From assembly GCA_018806915.1 (NCBI GenBank), contig JAGKQI010000073.1, positions 1,364,001 to 1,428,000 of the forward strand: a stretch of DNA of 64,000 nucleotides. Reading direction: 5' to 3'. The notes beneath the pieces are model-generated. The model was not told where the DNA came from and searched no databases. It saw only the letters and a list, made by a program, of their open reading frames with translations. The stretch's first letter is position 1. Every line of letters begins with the position of its first letter. Position numbers and translations under genes: made by a program. The stretch comes from Phytophthora colocasiae (Eukaryota > Oomycota > Peronosporomycetes > Peronosporales > Peronosporaceae). Below are positions 21,157 through 30,635 of this stretch, in pieces.

Positions 21157-22593
21157 ATGAAGGATGTTGAGGCCGGCACTCCCGGCTACGAGCTCCATGC
21201 GTCTCCCAAACCCGGAACTTCCACCACCAACGGTAACGAGGAACCACTAGCACACCCGTCGATTTGGCTGCTGCTTGCTGTTTCGATGCCGCGTATGGCT
21301 ATTCAGATGGCCTGGTCAGCACAGTGGGCTGCTCTAGGCCCGTACCTGTCGACGATGCTGTCCAATTCTTCCGTGCAGCTCACGCAGTTCATTGGCCCCA
21401 TTGTCGGTGTCCTTGTCGGCCCCAGTATTGGTGTCTTCAGTGACCGTACTACCTCTCGCCTTGGTCGTCGTCGTCCGTACCTCATCGTTGCCGGTATCCT
21501 TAGTGTGATCTGTTGGATTGCTATGGGCTACACCCGTGAGATCGGTGACGCTCTCGGTGACTACGGTGATGGCACTACTGGTGAAATGAGCCGCACCTGG
21601 ACGTCCGTGTTCACGATCATCTTCTACGCGTGGATGGACATCACAGTCAACATCGTGCAGACTCCGGCTATGCTTCTGGTTGCTGACTTTGCTGGTGACC
21701 GTCAGACAACTGGTGCTGCTCTCGGCCAGGCCTGGTCGACTCTTGGTTCGATCGTTGTGGCTGTCTACATTGACGCCTTTGGTGCTGCTTACCTGACGAT
21801 GCACTGGTTCATGGGCACGCTGGCCGTTATCATGATCGTCTGTGTGTCTGTCGCGTGCATCTTTGCCAAGGAAACTCCTCTCGACCCTAGTAAGGTGGAT
21901 CAGTCGTCATCTTGGACTCAAGTTAAGGGTGCCTTCTACTCGGTGTACCTCGGAATCAAGACTCTACCTGCTGTGCTTGTGGTCTACGGTATCGGTTTCT
22001 TCTTCGTGCAGTACGGCTACACGGCCTACAATGACAACAAGGGACAGTTCTTCGGCCTTGAAGTGTACGGTGGTGTGTCGGTCAACGCTGACAGTTGTGA
22101 CCCTTGCTCGGATGAGCAAACCGCCTACAACGACGGTGTCAGTCTTGCTGGCGGAACTGCTGACCTGCTTTACAACATCGTCGGCTACGTTTACTCGTGG
22201 TGCATCCCGTTCCTAGTGAGCAAGTTCGGTCTCAAGTGGGTACTGACGATCTCGACCATCCCGCAAATGTTTTTGATGATCATGGCCTGGACGAGCAACA
22301 AGGGCTTCGACGTCTTCGTTGTTGCCATTACGGGTATGACTTCTTCGATCTGGTTCTCGTGCATTGTGCCGGTTATTATCCACGTGATGGGCGAAGACGT
22401 TGAGATCGGCATGTACGTTGGTGCTCTGAACTCGGCCAACTGCTTCGGTCAGCTCCTCAACTATGCTATTGGCGCTGCCATTGTGAACACCTCGCTCGGC
22501 TACAAACTTCCGGTCTTCCTGGGTGGAGTTATGTCCGCGCTGGGCTTTCTCGTCTCCGTTTTCTTGCTGAAGATCAAGATGTACAGCTTGTAG
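21157..22593 (+). CDS. GPH/SUT-type sugar:cation symporter (copy 2), intact, 478 aa
   Basis: This is a single-exon major-facilitator membrane protein with about 12 hydrophobic segments. A cytosolic N-terminus of 35 residues is followed by the first helix bundle and the conserved loop SDRTTSRLGRRRPYL (95-109), typical of sucrose-transporter/GPH family members, which take up sucrose or related glycosides with H+. A charged middle loop (ETPLDPSKV) separates the two halves. A Cys-rich extracellular loop (NADSCDPCSDEQ) may be disulphide-bonded. The start is set by the paralogue and by the initiator 53 bp upstream. The substrate cannot be read from the sequence. The broken paralogue lies 7 kb away on the other strand. 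Confidence 0.9.
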   Translation: MKDVEAGTPGYELHASPKPGTSTTNGNEEPLAHPSIWLLLAVSMPRMAIQMAWSAQWAALGPYLSTMLSNSSVQLTQFIGPIVGVLVGPSIGVFSDRTTSRLGRRRPYLIVAGILSVICWIAMGYTREIGDALGDYGDGTTGEMSRTWTSVFTIIFYAWMDITVNIVQTPAMLLVADFAGDRQTTGAALGQAWSTLGSIVVAVYIDAFGAAYLTMHWFMGTLAVIMIVCVSVACIFAKETPLDPSKVDQSSSWTQVKGAFYSVYLGIKTLPAVLVVYGIGFFFVQYGYTAYNDNKGQFFGLEVYGGVSVNADSCDPCSDEQTAYNDGVSLAGGTADLLYNIVGYVYSWCIPFLVSKFGLKWVLTISTIPQMFLMIMAWTSNKGFDVFVVAITGMTSSIWFSCIVPVIIHVMGEDVEIGMYVGALNSANCFGQLLNYAIGAAIVNTSLGYKLPVFLGGVMSALGFLVSVFLLKIKMYSL

Positions 22594-22915
22594 GTGGCGA
22601 GAAAAAAACGCATAGCTGGTGCGTACAATTTTTCGCGTCGAGGCAGACGCTTTATGGGTATTTGTTGATTATGTATTCCCTTTGAATTTTTGACTCCGGT
22701 GTTATGCACCAGCACGGTGTTAGACTGGTATTGGCATTGTGGTTGTTGGTGAAGACGATCTGCCCCAGCAAACTTCTTTCATAGCCGCTCTGCTCCAGTC
22801 TAGTTTGCTTTAGATGAGTTACACCGAACCGAAAAACGTAATGGCGCCAAGCGATAGCAGCGATACTAATGATGATCAGGATATCATCGCATCCGAGTAG
22901 TTCCGAAGCGCGGTT
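22594..22915. other. Transporter 3' flank, nothing else seen
   Basis: This AT-rich sequence follows the stop and contains no gene-like signal. Confidence 0.4.
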
Positions 22916-22919
22916 CGAG

Positions 22920-25770
22920 GGGCAGTCTGCAACACTGTACGATCTGGCCTAAAACACTGTAAATCCAGACTTCAACACTGAGGGATAGGTTGGCCGTTTC
23001 CACTGAAGGAACAATCTCAAAACACTGTAGGAGGGATCTTAAGCACTGAAAGCCTAAAATCAACGAATGCAGGCGTGTTGATGTATTATGCATTATCAAT
23101 GGCATACACGTCGTTAAATCTACGGCGTTTGGTATGCTCACATGACTCGCGAAGTGTCAAATTGAGCGAAGTTGTAGACGGCGCGTGCGAATTGTCTAGA
23201 ACAGGTACATCGCGATACAGAGTACGACTTGGTGCTGAGCTTGGACGTTCTGTTCGTGTAGAATGCGACGCTGATGCTCGCATAGGTTGTACATGAACTT
23301 CCTCAACGTCTGGAACCGCTGGACAGCGAATGGATGCAGGTACAGCAGCGAAACTTAGATTTGGTATATGACGATAAGTGGTTGCTGAAGAAGGTCGGAC
23401 AGCCGAACTTCTTTGACGCTTGTCGCGTGAATGAAACCTGCGAACTGGAGGCTTAAACCTGGACATGGAAGACCTACCAACATGGTAGCTTCGATAATAT
23501 GTGGGCATAAATTGTACTTGCTGTGAAAGCGACACTGGCATGCTCTGGTCGTCGCATCAACTACCCACCCGTCCTCCGGCATTCCGTCCCACTGCATACG
23601 AAGCGTGTGGGAAGACTTAATTGGCTGGTTGACGTCATCAGCGTGAAAATCATGTTTCTTGTTCTTCTTCGTCGCGTTGGTTCTTTTTGAAGTTGCAACT
23701 GTGTTCGGGGTTACGCCCAATACTGTGGACGCCTCAGCAGCGGAAGGTCTTGTATGTGGAATTACTTGCTTCACTAGCACGAGTTGACTCCGTAGATCTC
23801 CAACGGGAAGTAGAGCAGTAGCACACAGATCACCTCGTTTCTTCAGTTTGTTGTAGTGTGCCTTTAGACGCTTTGATGCCTGCGTTGTACTCGAAAACGT
23901 CACATTCTTCGCTAAAAACCCGAGGCGCGATTGATCCAATAGCTGTATCATTTCAATTGGTGTAGCACGAGCTGTACTATTCACCAGTTTAACTGTCCGG
24001 TGATACTGCTCCACTGGATTATTGGTTGTTGCGTAACCTGGAGGAGTGTGAAATGCCTGCCATTTCGAGAAGCGAGGATTGTCGAACCACTGGCGGCGTA
24101 TCTTTCCAGTGACAGCTTGGAATCGAGGGCAGGTTTTCGCTTGAGCCTTCCATTCCTGGATGATACCCACTTTCTTCAGGTCAAACTCGTTCTCAGTTCT
24201 GCAGAAATGCAGGTCGTTCAGATCACTAAATATTCGGTCACGCTGCTGCTTAGGTAGTTTCCGAACCTTTTTCCACACATTCTGGCAAACGTGAAACCAG
24301 CACATTAGAATATTGGTGGTAGGTAACTCTCTGGTGCATGCATTGTACTGACCATTGTCAGCATCCGTCATCATATATTGTGGAGAAAAACGAATTCCGA
24401 ATAGCTGGAGCATCACCCGTTTTAAATATGATAGGCACCAAGCAACATCCTCAGACCTCCGTTGGGAAGCACAGTAATACACCAGGGGGAAGTAGTGACC
24501 GCAGCAGTCCGAGTACCCAATGATAAATACGCTATAGCGTTGTCGAACCAAGTTGTGCGTACTATCCACATGAAGTAGAGAGGTGCAACGTGGGTCTTGC
24601 TGTACATTAGCATAAGCTTCCAGCAATGAATAGCATGTGAGGCCCATTCTGAAAGGTAACTCGTCTGACGCATCTCCAAGGTTTGGAACGAGAGTACCAT
24701 TTTCCCAAAAGAGTCGCAAAACACTAGTAAGCCATCTCTGTCTTGGGCAGGATCTCGTTTGAGCTCGAACATTGATTGTGCACAGATCTCTATAACCGGT
24801 TGCATTGAGTCATCTCGATGTTTTGCACGCCAACGCTTCATATACCCTTGAACTTGTGTCTCCAGAGGCGGTGACCCGTCCAGTACGGAACACAATCTGG
24901 TAAACACGACGTGAGGGGTTACACCAGAATGCATGTTAATTTCATTCTGTATAAATGTTTTCATCGCTGCTGTCAATTTTGGCACCCGCGGTGAGCTTTC
25001 GCTTTCATCCAACATAGCATGTTGTCCGTCTTGGAATACGAACACAAGACCAGTTAAGTCACACGTATTGATCTTGTAGCGGCATCCACAAGCAGTGTCT
25101 ACAAGAGAACAGCGGGCAGAGGTACATTTCTGTCAGAATTGTTCGCATCCGGTGGCGTTCTTGAGGTTCGATGTCTTCACCACGAGACGTGTGGTTCATT
25201 GTACATGGGTAACAGTCGTTTTTCTTGTAGCTCGACTTGGTAATGTCTCCATAAATTCTTCTAACATTTTACCAGTAAATTCACTTGAGTCCCAAATGAG
25301 CCGCCAGACAGGCCGGCTTCTCAAAGGTTTATTCGTCGAGACAGTACTTCCGCTTGACTACATTACATATTGTTAGCCACAGTTTTCATCAATGCATGGG
25401 GGATGCAGTACCTCCGAGTTGCTTGAGCTTTTTCCTGAGCTGCTCAAGCTATCGTCCGAACTGGCGTGGCTACTTGAGCTGACCATGTCCTCCATGATAT
25501 TACCGACTACCACAGGCTTTGGTTTCCTGTAGCGTGTGGTGCTTACAACAATAAAGTGATCCAAACAAAAGTAACAGCTCCTCGAACAACACGAATAGCC
25601 GCCTTCTCCTTCTTCAACGGCTTCCACTTCATGCAGTTAAAAATTGCCCGTTGGTATACTTCAGTGCCACAAGCCTATCTATTCAGTACTTTCGACCGAC
25701 CTATCCCTTCAGTGATGGAGACCTATGTTTCAGTGATGAAAGCCTGTAGTAAAGTGTTTTCGACTGTCAC
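22920..25770 (-). mobile_element. Second MULE with iterated CACTG subterminal motifs (ends approximate)
   Basis: The left end (22930-23055) has repeated AACACTGTA/CACTGAA words and the sequence CACTGAGGGATAGG. The right end (25660-25760), read inverted, has CACTGAAGGGATAGG and more CACTGAA words. These imperfect inverted arrays bracket a MULE transposase relic. Exact termini and target duplication could not be fixed. Confidence 0.55.
23086..25045 (-). pseudogene. MULE transposase with SWIM finger, at least two frameshifts
   Basis: The N-terminal frame (from 25045) reads a helical region, ending near 24720 where DGLLVF must shift to RLFWENGTLVPNLG in the next frame. The catalytic blocks follow: LLHVDSTHNLVRQ, MMTDADNGQYNA and NNPVEQYHRTVK. 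The SWIM finger is CQCRFHSKYNLCPH. After it the frame shifts again near 23470 into a basic Ser/Arg-rich tail (to 23086). The order and spacing match the MULE at 15.4-17.3 kb, but sequence similarity between them is low, so this is a different family. Confidence 0.75.
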
Positions 25771-25851
25771 TCGCGCGGTTCCGCTCTCGTTCGGGTTAGT
25801 TGTTCTTGAGATGTTTGCTTTACCTAATGTGGTGATGGACATTTGTATTGA

Positions 25852-28800
25852 TCAAGTGCTCAAGTACGATTGCGCTTCCTCTTCTACAACAGCTTGCGCT
25901 TCCACTTTTCCATCTTCTTGCTCCGTGACAATAGCCTCTACATGGACCATGTTCTCTGGTGCTTCGGTTGCAGGAGTGGAGCTAACCTGTTCAACCTTTT
26001 CCTCGGTGCAAGAGGAAGCAGTCTCAGGCTTGACGCCGGCGTTGGTTTCCAGGTTAGCTTCGGGTTCCGGTTTTGCAACAGAGCCATTGCTATCTTCAGG
26101 TTTAGTCTCATTCTCGGCTCCTTCCGACTGAATGGTCATGGTCACCTCTGCTGCCTTCTCATCAGAGCCGGCATCTACAGGTCCAGTAGTATCTGAGGAC
26201 CCATCTTGTGTCTTGATATTTACGGCTGCGGCCTCCGTCTCTTCCTTCTGCACACTAACAGTTTCCAGTTGGATATCTGACGGCAGCGCAACAAACAACT
26301 CTTCATGTACGGCAGGGCATTTGGACAACAATGGTTCGTAAAACTGTCGACATCCAGAAAACACGCTGCTATGCCACAGAGCCTCAAACTCCTCCAACGA
26401 CGAGCAGCTGGTACGGAGAACACCCAAGGTTTTCTTGAGATACGAGGTGATCATCGCATCACCCCCCGTCGCAGAACCTCCTTTTTCAACAATGGCAAAA
26501 AGCGACGACAGGATCATCACTGTTTTCTCGTGGAGCACAGGAACGGGAAAACTCTTTACCACTTGTTGACGCTTGCGCTTCTTCGATGTTTCTCCTGAGG
26601 CGTCAGTTTCTTGTTCATCGTCAATCGACTCACCCCCACCATCAACAAAATGAACGACATGGCCAGTCGTCTTCTTGGATGTTTGAATACTCGTTGCTAG
26701 AACGTCGACGAAAAACTTGTCGAAAATACCCTTCCAAATTGGCAAAGCCTGCAGTTGCTCGCTCAGTGTCATTGTGACCTCACCATTTTCAGCAGAGCTG
26801 GACCCGCCATCAATATTGCTGCTACCACTAGTATTTGCGGCAGCCAACTTTATCTGCTCCAGTACGACCTCTGCCACTGCGTGGAGCAAAACACGATCTC
26901 GCAAAAGTGTTTCTTCCTCAGCCGAAAGTAAATGAAACAGTAGCTGCGAACCTGCATCAACCTGGTGGTCGACCAGACATTGCACGGCAAATGATTTGGC
27001 CATCGCACGAATAGCCGAGCTTGCGCGCAGAACGTTGTCCCACAACGCCGGACTTAAAATATCTTCCTTGGCCTTCGTCTTCAATTCCCGCTGCAATGCT
27101 GCAGGGAACGCATAGTACACACGGAATCCGACCATCGTACGAAGCAAAAGCGGTAGCACGACGCGCATCGTTACGACTTGTGGAGCACGCAACACAAAAT
27201 CTTGCTTCCGAATCATGCGACGCACACTGGACGGGTTGCCAATTTGAAGAAGTTGTACGAGCGCGCGACAGATCACGTTGTCCGTCGGCAGCTCTTTTCG
27301 TTGCCAACATGTCACCAGGTTTTTCATGAGAGCGTCACAGATAAGTTGCTTTACAAGCGGGTCTGACAACACCATGGCCACATCTGCCAACAGCTCGTCG
27401 CACATTCCTTCTGGGATCATTCCAGATTGGTCAACGCTGCCAAAGTCCTTGATTGTTACCACACCGGAGCTAGTGAGCATACTGAGAGCCTCACTGGTGG
27501 GACCACCACCCGTTTTACGGCGCTTCTTAGTACGAATTCGCTGCGGTTCGCCACGCAAGGCGGCAGCGTTCCGCTCAATCAGTTCGTTCCCTCGCTTGCC
27601 AATACGCTTGCCTTCTTTGTAGAAGATAGTCGTGTCCGGATTGAAGGTCATACAATTGCGGATCATAAGATTAAAATCTGCCACAAACGCGTCCAGTGTT
27701 TTATACTTCCCTCGCTTGGCCTTCCTCCGCATCGTCGATAAATCCATGGGGTCCTTAATAATCTCTCGATACTTCGGCACGTCATCAGGCACAGGCTCAG
27801 CGAAAATCAAGCGGGCGTCGATTTTTGCAATCTTGTCGAGTACAGTGAGAAGTTCATCTACAGGCGGTGGCCCAAGTACAACTTCAAAACTCTCTTCTTC
27901 CTCCTCAGCACCACTTTTCTTTCGAAACTTCTTGTTTGGTGGTAGATCTGACGTGCGTAGTCGACCAATAAATCCTAGCAATTCATGAAGCTGAGCAATC
28001 TCTAGTGTCTGGTTCTTTAGCGCTCGATCCAAAAACCAGATGAATTTGTGAAGTGGGTCGGTTCGCAGAAGCGGCGTAGTTTTGTCGCGCTGTAGGTTCG
28101 CGAGATCACTGCGCATGGCCCCAAGAAACGATACATAGTCCACATATTCTTTCGGGTGATTGTTCGTCGCACTACCAGGAATACTTGCAGCCACCACATA
28201 ATTGCGCCATATCTCCAATGTCGACAAGTATAACGATTCTGAATCGCCCAACATCTCCGCTAACTTCACAAGGGCCGGGTTATTACGTCGTCGTTCATCC
28301 GGTGAGTACGACGGACGTCGCTCTCCACTAAATCCAGATGCTAAAGGTGACGATCCTGCGGTATCAGACGAACTCGGAACGTGACTAGTGACGTTCCACA
28401 GACTTCCACCCGCGGATTCATCCAAGCTGCGTTTCCTGTTCTGGTTTCCAGTCCGTATACCACCACTGCTGTTCCTTCTCGACAATGACCGATGGGCCGT
28501 TGGCGATCCTGATGTAGGGTGATTCAGACACCACTCCAACTGCTCGGTAACATACTCCCGCGTGCACTCCTCTACTAAAAGTTGCAGCTCTTTCCTGTCC
28601 ACCTGTAAGATCTTCCTCCTGACGTGCACAGGCAACTCTCCGAGGATTCGCCGATTCTCGGTCAATTCATGTAAATACAGCTCCGGTGTGTCTTCCTGTC
28701 TAGCCAATACTGCAATCGGAATAGCACGTAGCTCGCGGAACTCAATATAAGGGAAGGTCTGCTTCAGCACCCTCGGCAGCTCACTTTGCGGCAGGTCAGC

Positions 28801-29169
28801 AATACGCAGCAGCATCTCCTTCTTCATCTGCTCTAGAAGCGACTGGTACATGCTAGATCGTGGTACTTGCAGTAGATCCAGCAGTTGCACGGCCGGAGTG
28901 AAGGTCGTAGGCTTGTCGTTTGCCTTCCTTTCCTTCTTACGCACAAAAAGCTGCGAATGTGCCTCCGCTACGCCGTGGGCCGCCTGGAAGTCCCGTATAG
29001 CCACCTCAATATTGGGCGCTGTACTCAGCAGCTCCTTGACGGCGGCACCGCCGCGAGCGCCAATCAGCAGCTTCTTCTGCGCCTCCTCAGTCACAGAGGA
29101 CACGGACATGGACCGCGGCAGCTTGAGCTTGAGCCGCAGCTTCATGGCATCGCCCACTGCCTCGCTCAT
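25852..29169 (-). CDS. NELFB: NELF-B (COBRA1)-like protein with an internal bromodomain, 1105 aa
   Basis: NELF-B is a subunit of the negative elongation factor that holds RNA polymerase II in promoter-proximal pausing. The N-terminal part (residues 40-215) follows NELF-B: AIRDFQAAHGV, LLDLLQVPRSSMYQSLL, LKQTFPYIEF and VHVRRKILQ. Next come DPLHKFIWFLDRAL (371-384) and, after a gap, VAMVLSDPL (597-605) and a helical C-terminal half. In the gap (about 432-542) sits a bromodomain: VPDDVPKYREIIKDPMDLST and NCMTFN, whose last Asn (510) is the acetyl-lysine-binding position. A Ser-rich linker and a basic KKRRK patch flank it; the last 150 residues are acidic and disordered. Human NELF-B is about 580 aa and lacks the bromodomain. 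The frame is one exon without breaks. The open frame reaches an ATG at 29298; I favour 29169 (MSEAVGDAMKLRLKL), before the conserved part. Confidence 0.85.
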   Translation of the reverse strand: MSEAVGDAMKLRLKLKLPRSMSVSSVTEEAQKKLLIGARGGAAVKELLSTAPNIEVAIRDFQAAHGVAEAHSQLFVRKKERKANDKPTTFTPAVQLLDLLQVPRSSMYQSLLEQMKKEMLLRIADLPQSELPRVLKQTFPYIEFRELRAIPIAVLARQEDTPELYLHELTENRRILGELPVHVRRKILQVDRKELQLLVEECTREYVTEQLEWCLNHPTSGSPTAHRSLSRRNSSGGIRTGNQNRKRSLDESAGGSLWNVTSHVPSSSDTAGSSPLASGFSGERRPSYSPDERRRNNPALVKLAEMLGDSESLYLSTLEIWRNYVVAASIPGSATNNHPKEYVDYVSFLGAMRSDLANLQRDKTTPLLRTDPLHKFIWFLDRALKNQTLEIAQLHELLGFIGRLRTSDLPPNKKFRKKSGAEEEEESFEVVLGPPPVDELLTVLDKIAKIDARLIFAEPVPDDVPKYREIIKDPMDLSTMRRKAKRGKYKTLDAFVADFNLMIRNCMTFNPDTTIFYKEGKRIGKRGNELIERNAAALRGEPQRIRTKKRRKTGGGPTSEALSMLTSSGVVTIKDFGSVDQSGMIPEGMCDELLADVAMVLSDPLVKQLICDALMKNLVTCWQRKELPTDNVICRALVQLLQIGNPSSVRRMIRKQDFVLRAPQVVTMRVVLPLLLRTMVGFRVYYAFPAALQRELKTKAKEDILSPALWDNVLRASSAIRAMAKSFAVQCLVDHQVDAGSQLLFHLLSAEEETLLRDRVLLHAVAEVVLEQIKLAAANTSGSSNIDGGSSSAENGEVTMTLSEQLQALPIWKGIFDKFFVDVLATSIQTSKKTTGHVVHFVDGGGESIDDEQETDASGETSKKRKRQQVVKSFPVPVLHEKTVMILSSLFAIVEKGGSATGGDAMITSYLKKTLGVLRTSCSSLEEFEALWHSSVFSGCRQFYEPLLSKCPAVHEELFVALPSDIQLETVSVQKEETEAAAVNIKTQDGSSDTTGPVDAGSDEKAAEVTMTIQSEGAENETKPEDSNGSVAKPEPEANLETNAGVKPETASSCTEEKVEQVSSTPATEAPENMVHVEAIVTEQEDGKVEAQAVVEEEAQSYLST

Positions 29170-29459
29170 GCTGCTGTCGTGTGTCTTGGAGGGGGAACGG
29201 GGAGCTGAAGGCGCTTGGAGCTTGGACGGCGACTGGCTTGGACTTGCGGACGAGAGGGGAAATTCAATACTAAACGTGAAAGTAGCCTGCGCGCGCAACG
29301 CTCAGTGCGGAATGGTCAGAGTGAATGTTTTACCTCGACGTTTGTATGTGAGATACTTTTCGAACTTAGTGACATTCTGGCCAATGCCCACGTTCATGGC
29401 CATCCACAATCCAAAGCGATCTCGAACTCGAAAGGAACTGTGACTCACAGTGTGAGGCA
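29170..29459. promoter_or_regulatory. Shared 290-bp promoter region of NELF-B-like and NAA10
   Basis: The two genes are transcribed divergently, with start codons 290 bp apart (or 161 bp if the NELF-B-like protein starts at 29298). A weak FPR-like GAATTTCC lies on the minus strand near 29257-29264. No clear initiator was found for NAA10. Confidence 0.45.
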
Positions 29460-30395
29460 ATGGTGTCGATCCGGAACGCTACGGTACGTCGTTTGTGCTG
29501 CGATTGTGGGGATGCAGACGACAGCGTTGCATTCAGCACATGATGGTCTATCAGTTGACAGAGTTTGGTGCTGTGTCTCGTGCTGTGGCCTGTAAAATTT
29601 GATGTTGAATGGATGTGATGATTGATTCCTTGTTGTTACGAAATTCTAGGCGGATGACTTGCTGCAGGTGCAGAACTCCAACCTATGGTGTCTGCCCGAG
29701 AACTACCAGATGAAATACTACTACTACCACATCATGACGTGGCCCCAGCTGCTCTATGTGGCCGAGGAACGTGGCGGCAAGATCGTCGGCTACGTGTTGG
29801 CCAAGATGTACGCCGACAGGCTGTCTGTACAGCTAATTGTTCTGGGAAGAGAGTCTGACAGATCTCTCTGTCGTAATTTCTACAGGGAGGAGGAGGCTTC
29901 AGTCCCCCATGGCCACATCACGTCGCTGGCGGTGCTACGTACGCACCGCAAGTGCGGCATTGCCACCAAGCTCATGAAGGCTGCCCGTATGTTGCTGTAT
30001 GCATACATCTAGCACAAAGTAGAACATTGGTACTCATTAGAGATATTGTACTGCAGAACGTGCCATGGTGGAGAGCTTCGGAGCCGAGTACGTGTCGCTG
30101 CACGTCCGTGAAGGCAATGTGGCTGCTATTCACCTGTACCGCAAGACACTCAAGTACCAGTACGTGCTACAATGATGATGGCGAAGTGGAGACGAGTTTT
30201 AATTGCTGCTTTATCTGCTGATGCAGGGTGTACGACATTGAGAAGGGATACTACGCCGACGGAGAGGACGCCTATGACATGCGCATGCCGTTTACGGACA
30301 AGTGCAACCAAGCTTTTGCCTCGCAGGTAAACCGCTTCAAGAAGGTGTTGGCGGAAAAGGACGCTGAGAAGGCGGCCAAGGAAGCTGCTGCATAA
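29460..30395 (+). CDS. NAA10: N-alpha-acetyltransferase 10 (NatA catalytic subunit), five exons, 184 aa
   Basis: Exons are 29460-29483, 29650-29807, 29886-29986, 30057-30159 and 30227-30395 (555 nt). All introns are GT-AG, of 166, 78, 70 and 67 bp. NAA10 transfers acetyl from acetyl-CoA to the N-termini of nascent proteins at the ribosome, together with NAA15. The spliced protein starts [13 protein letters not shown] and contains [19 protein letters not shown], the acetyl-CoA loop [10 protein letters not shown], the catalytic-region [16 protein letters not shown] and [19 protein letters not shown]. These are the invariant blocks of the family. Length fits the family (human 235 aa with a longer tail); the C-terminus here is a Lys/Ala-rich helix. 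It is divergent from the NELF-B-like gene. Confidence 0.95.
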
Positions 30396-30635
30396 TTGCT
30401 CGGCGGCGGCTCGCAAAAAAGACGAAAGGATAGCAGGTGCAATTCAAGGATGGCAACCAACTGTTAGACGCAATAGTGCTGCTCATTGAGCAGCACTCAG
30501 GTTGAGGACACGGCAAAGGGTAATCGATGGCTAACGTAGATATTTAGCAGCTGACCAGTCCAGTTATCACTCTCCTCAATGTGTACCAAACAGCCAGAAC
30601 GGTAGTTTGTGATATTCTAACTGCACGTGCTTCAG

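Noticed and set aside
29478..29500. NAA10 starting only at the second exon
   Set aside because: ATGGTGTCGATCCGGAACGC at 29460 followed by a GT donor gives the conserved N-terminus (IRNATADDL) and an in-frame 184-aa protein.
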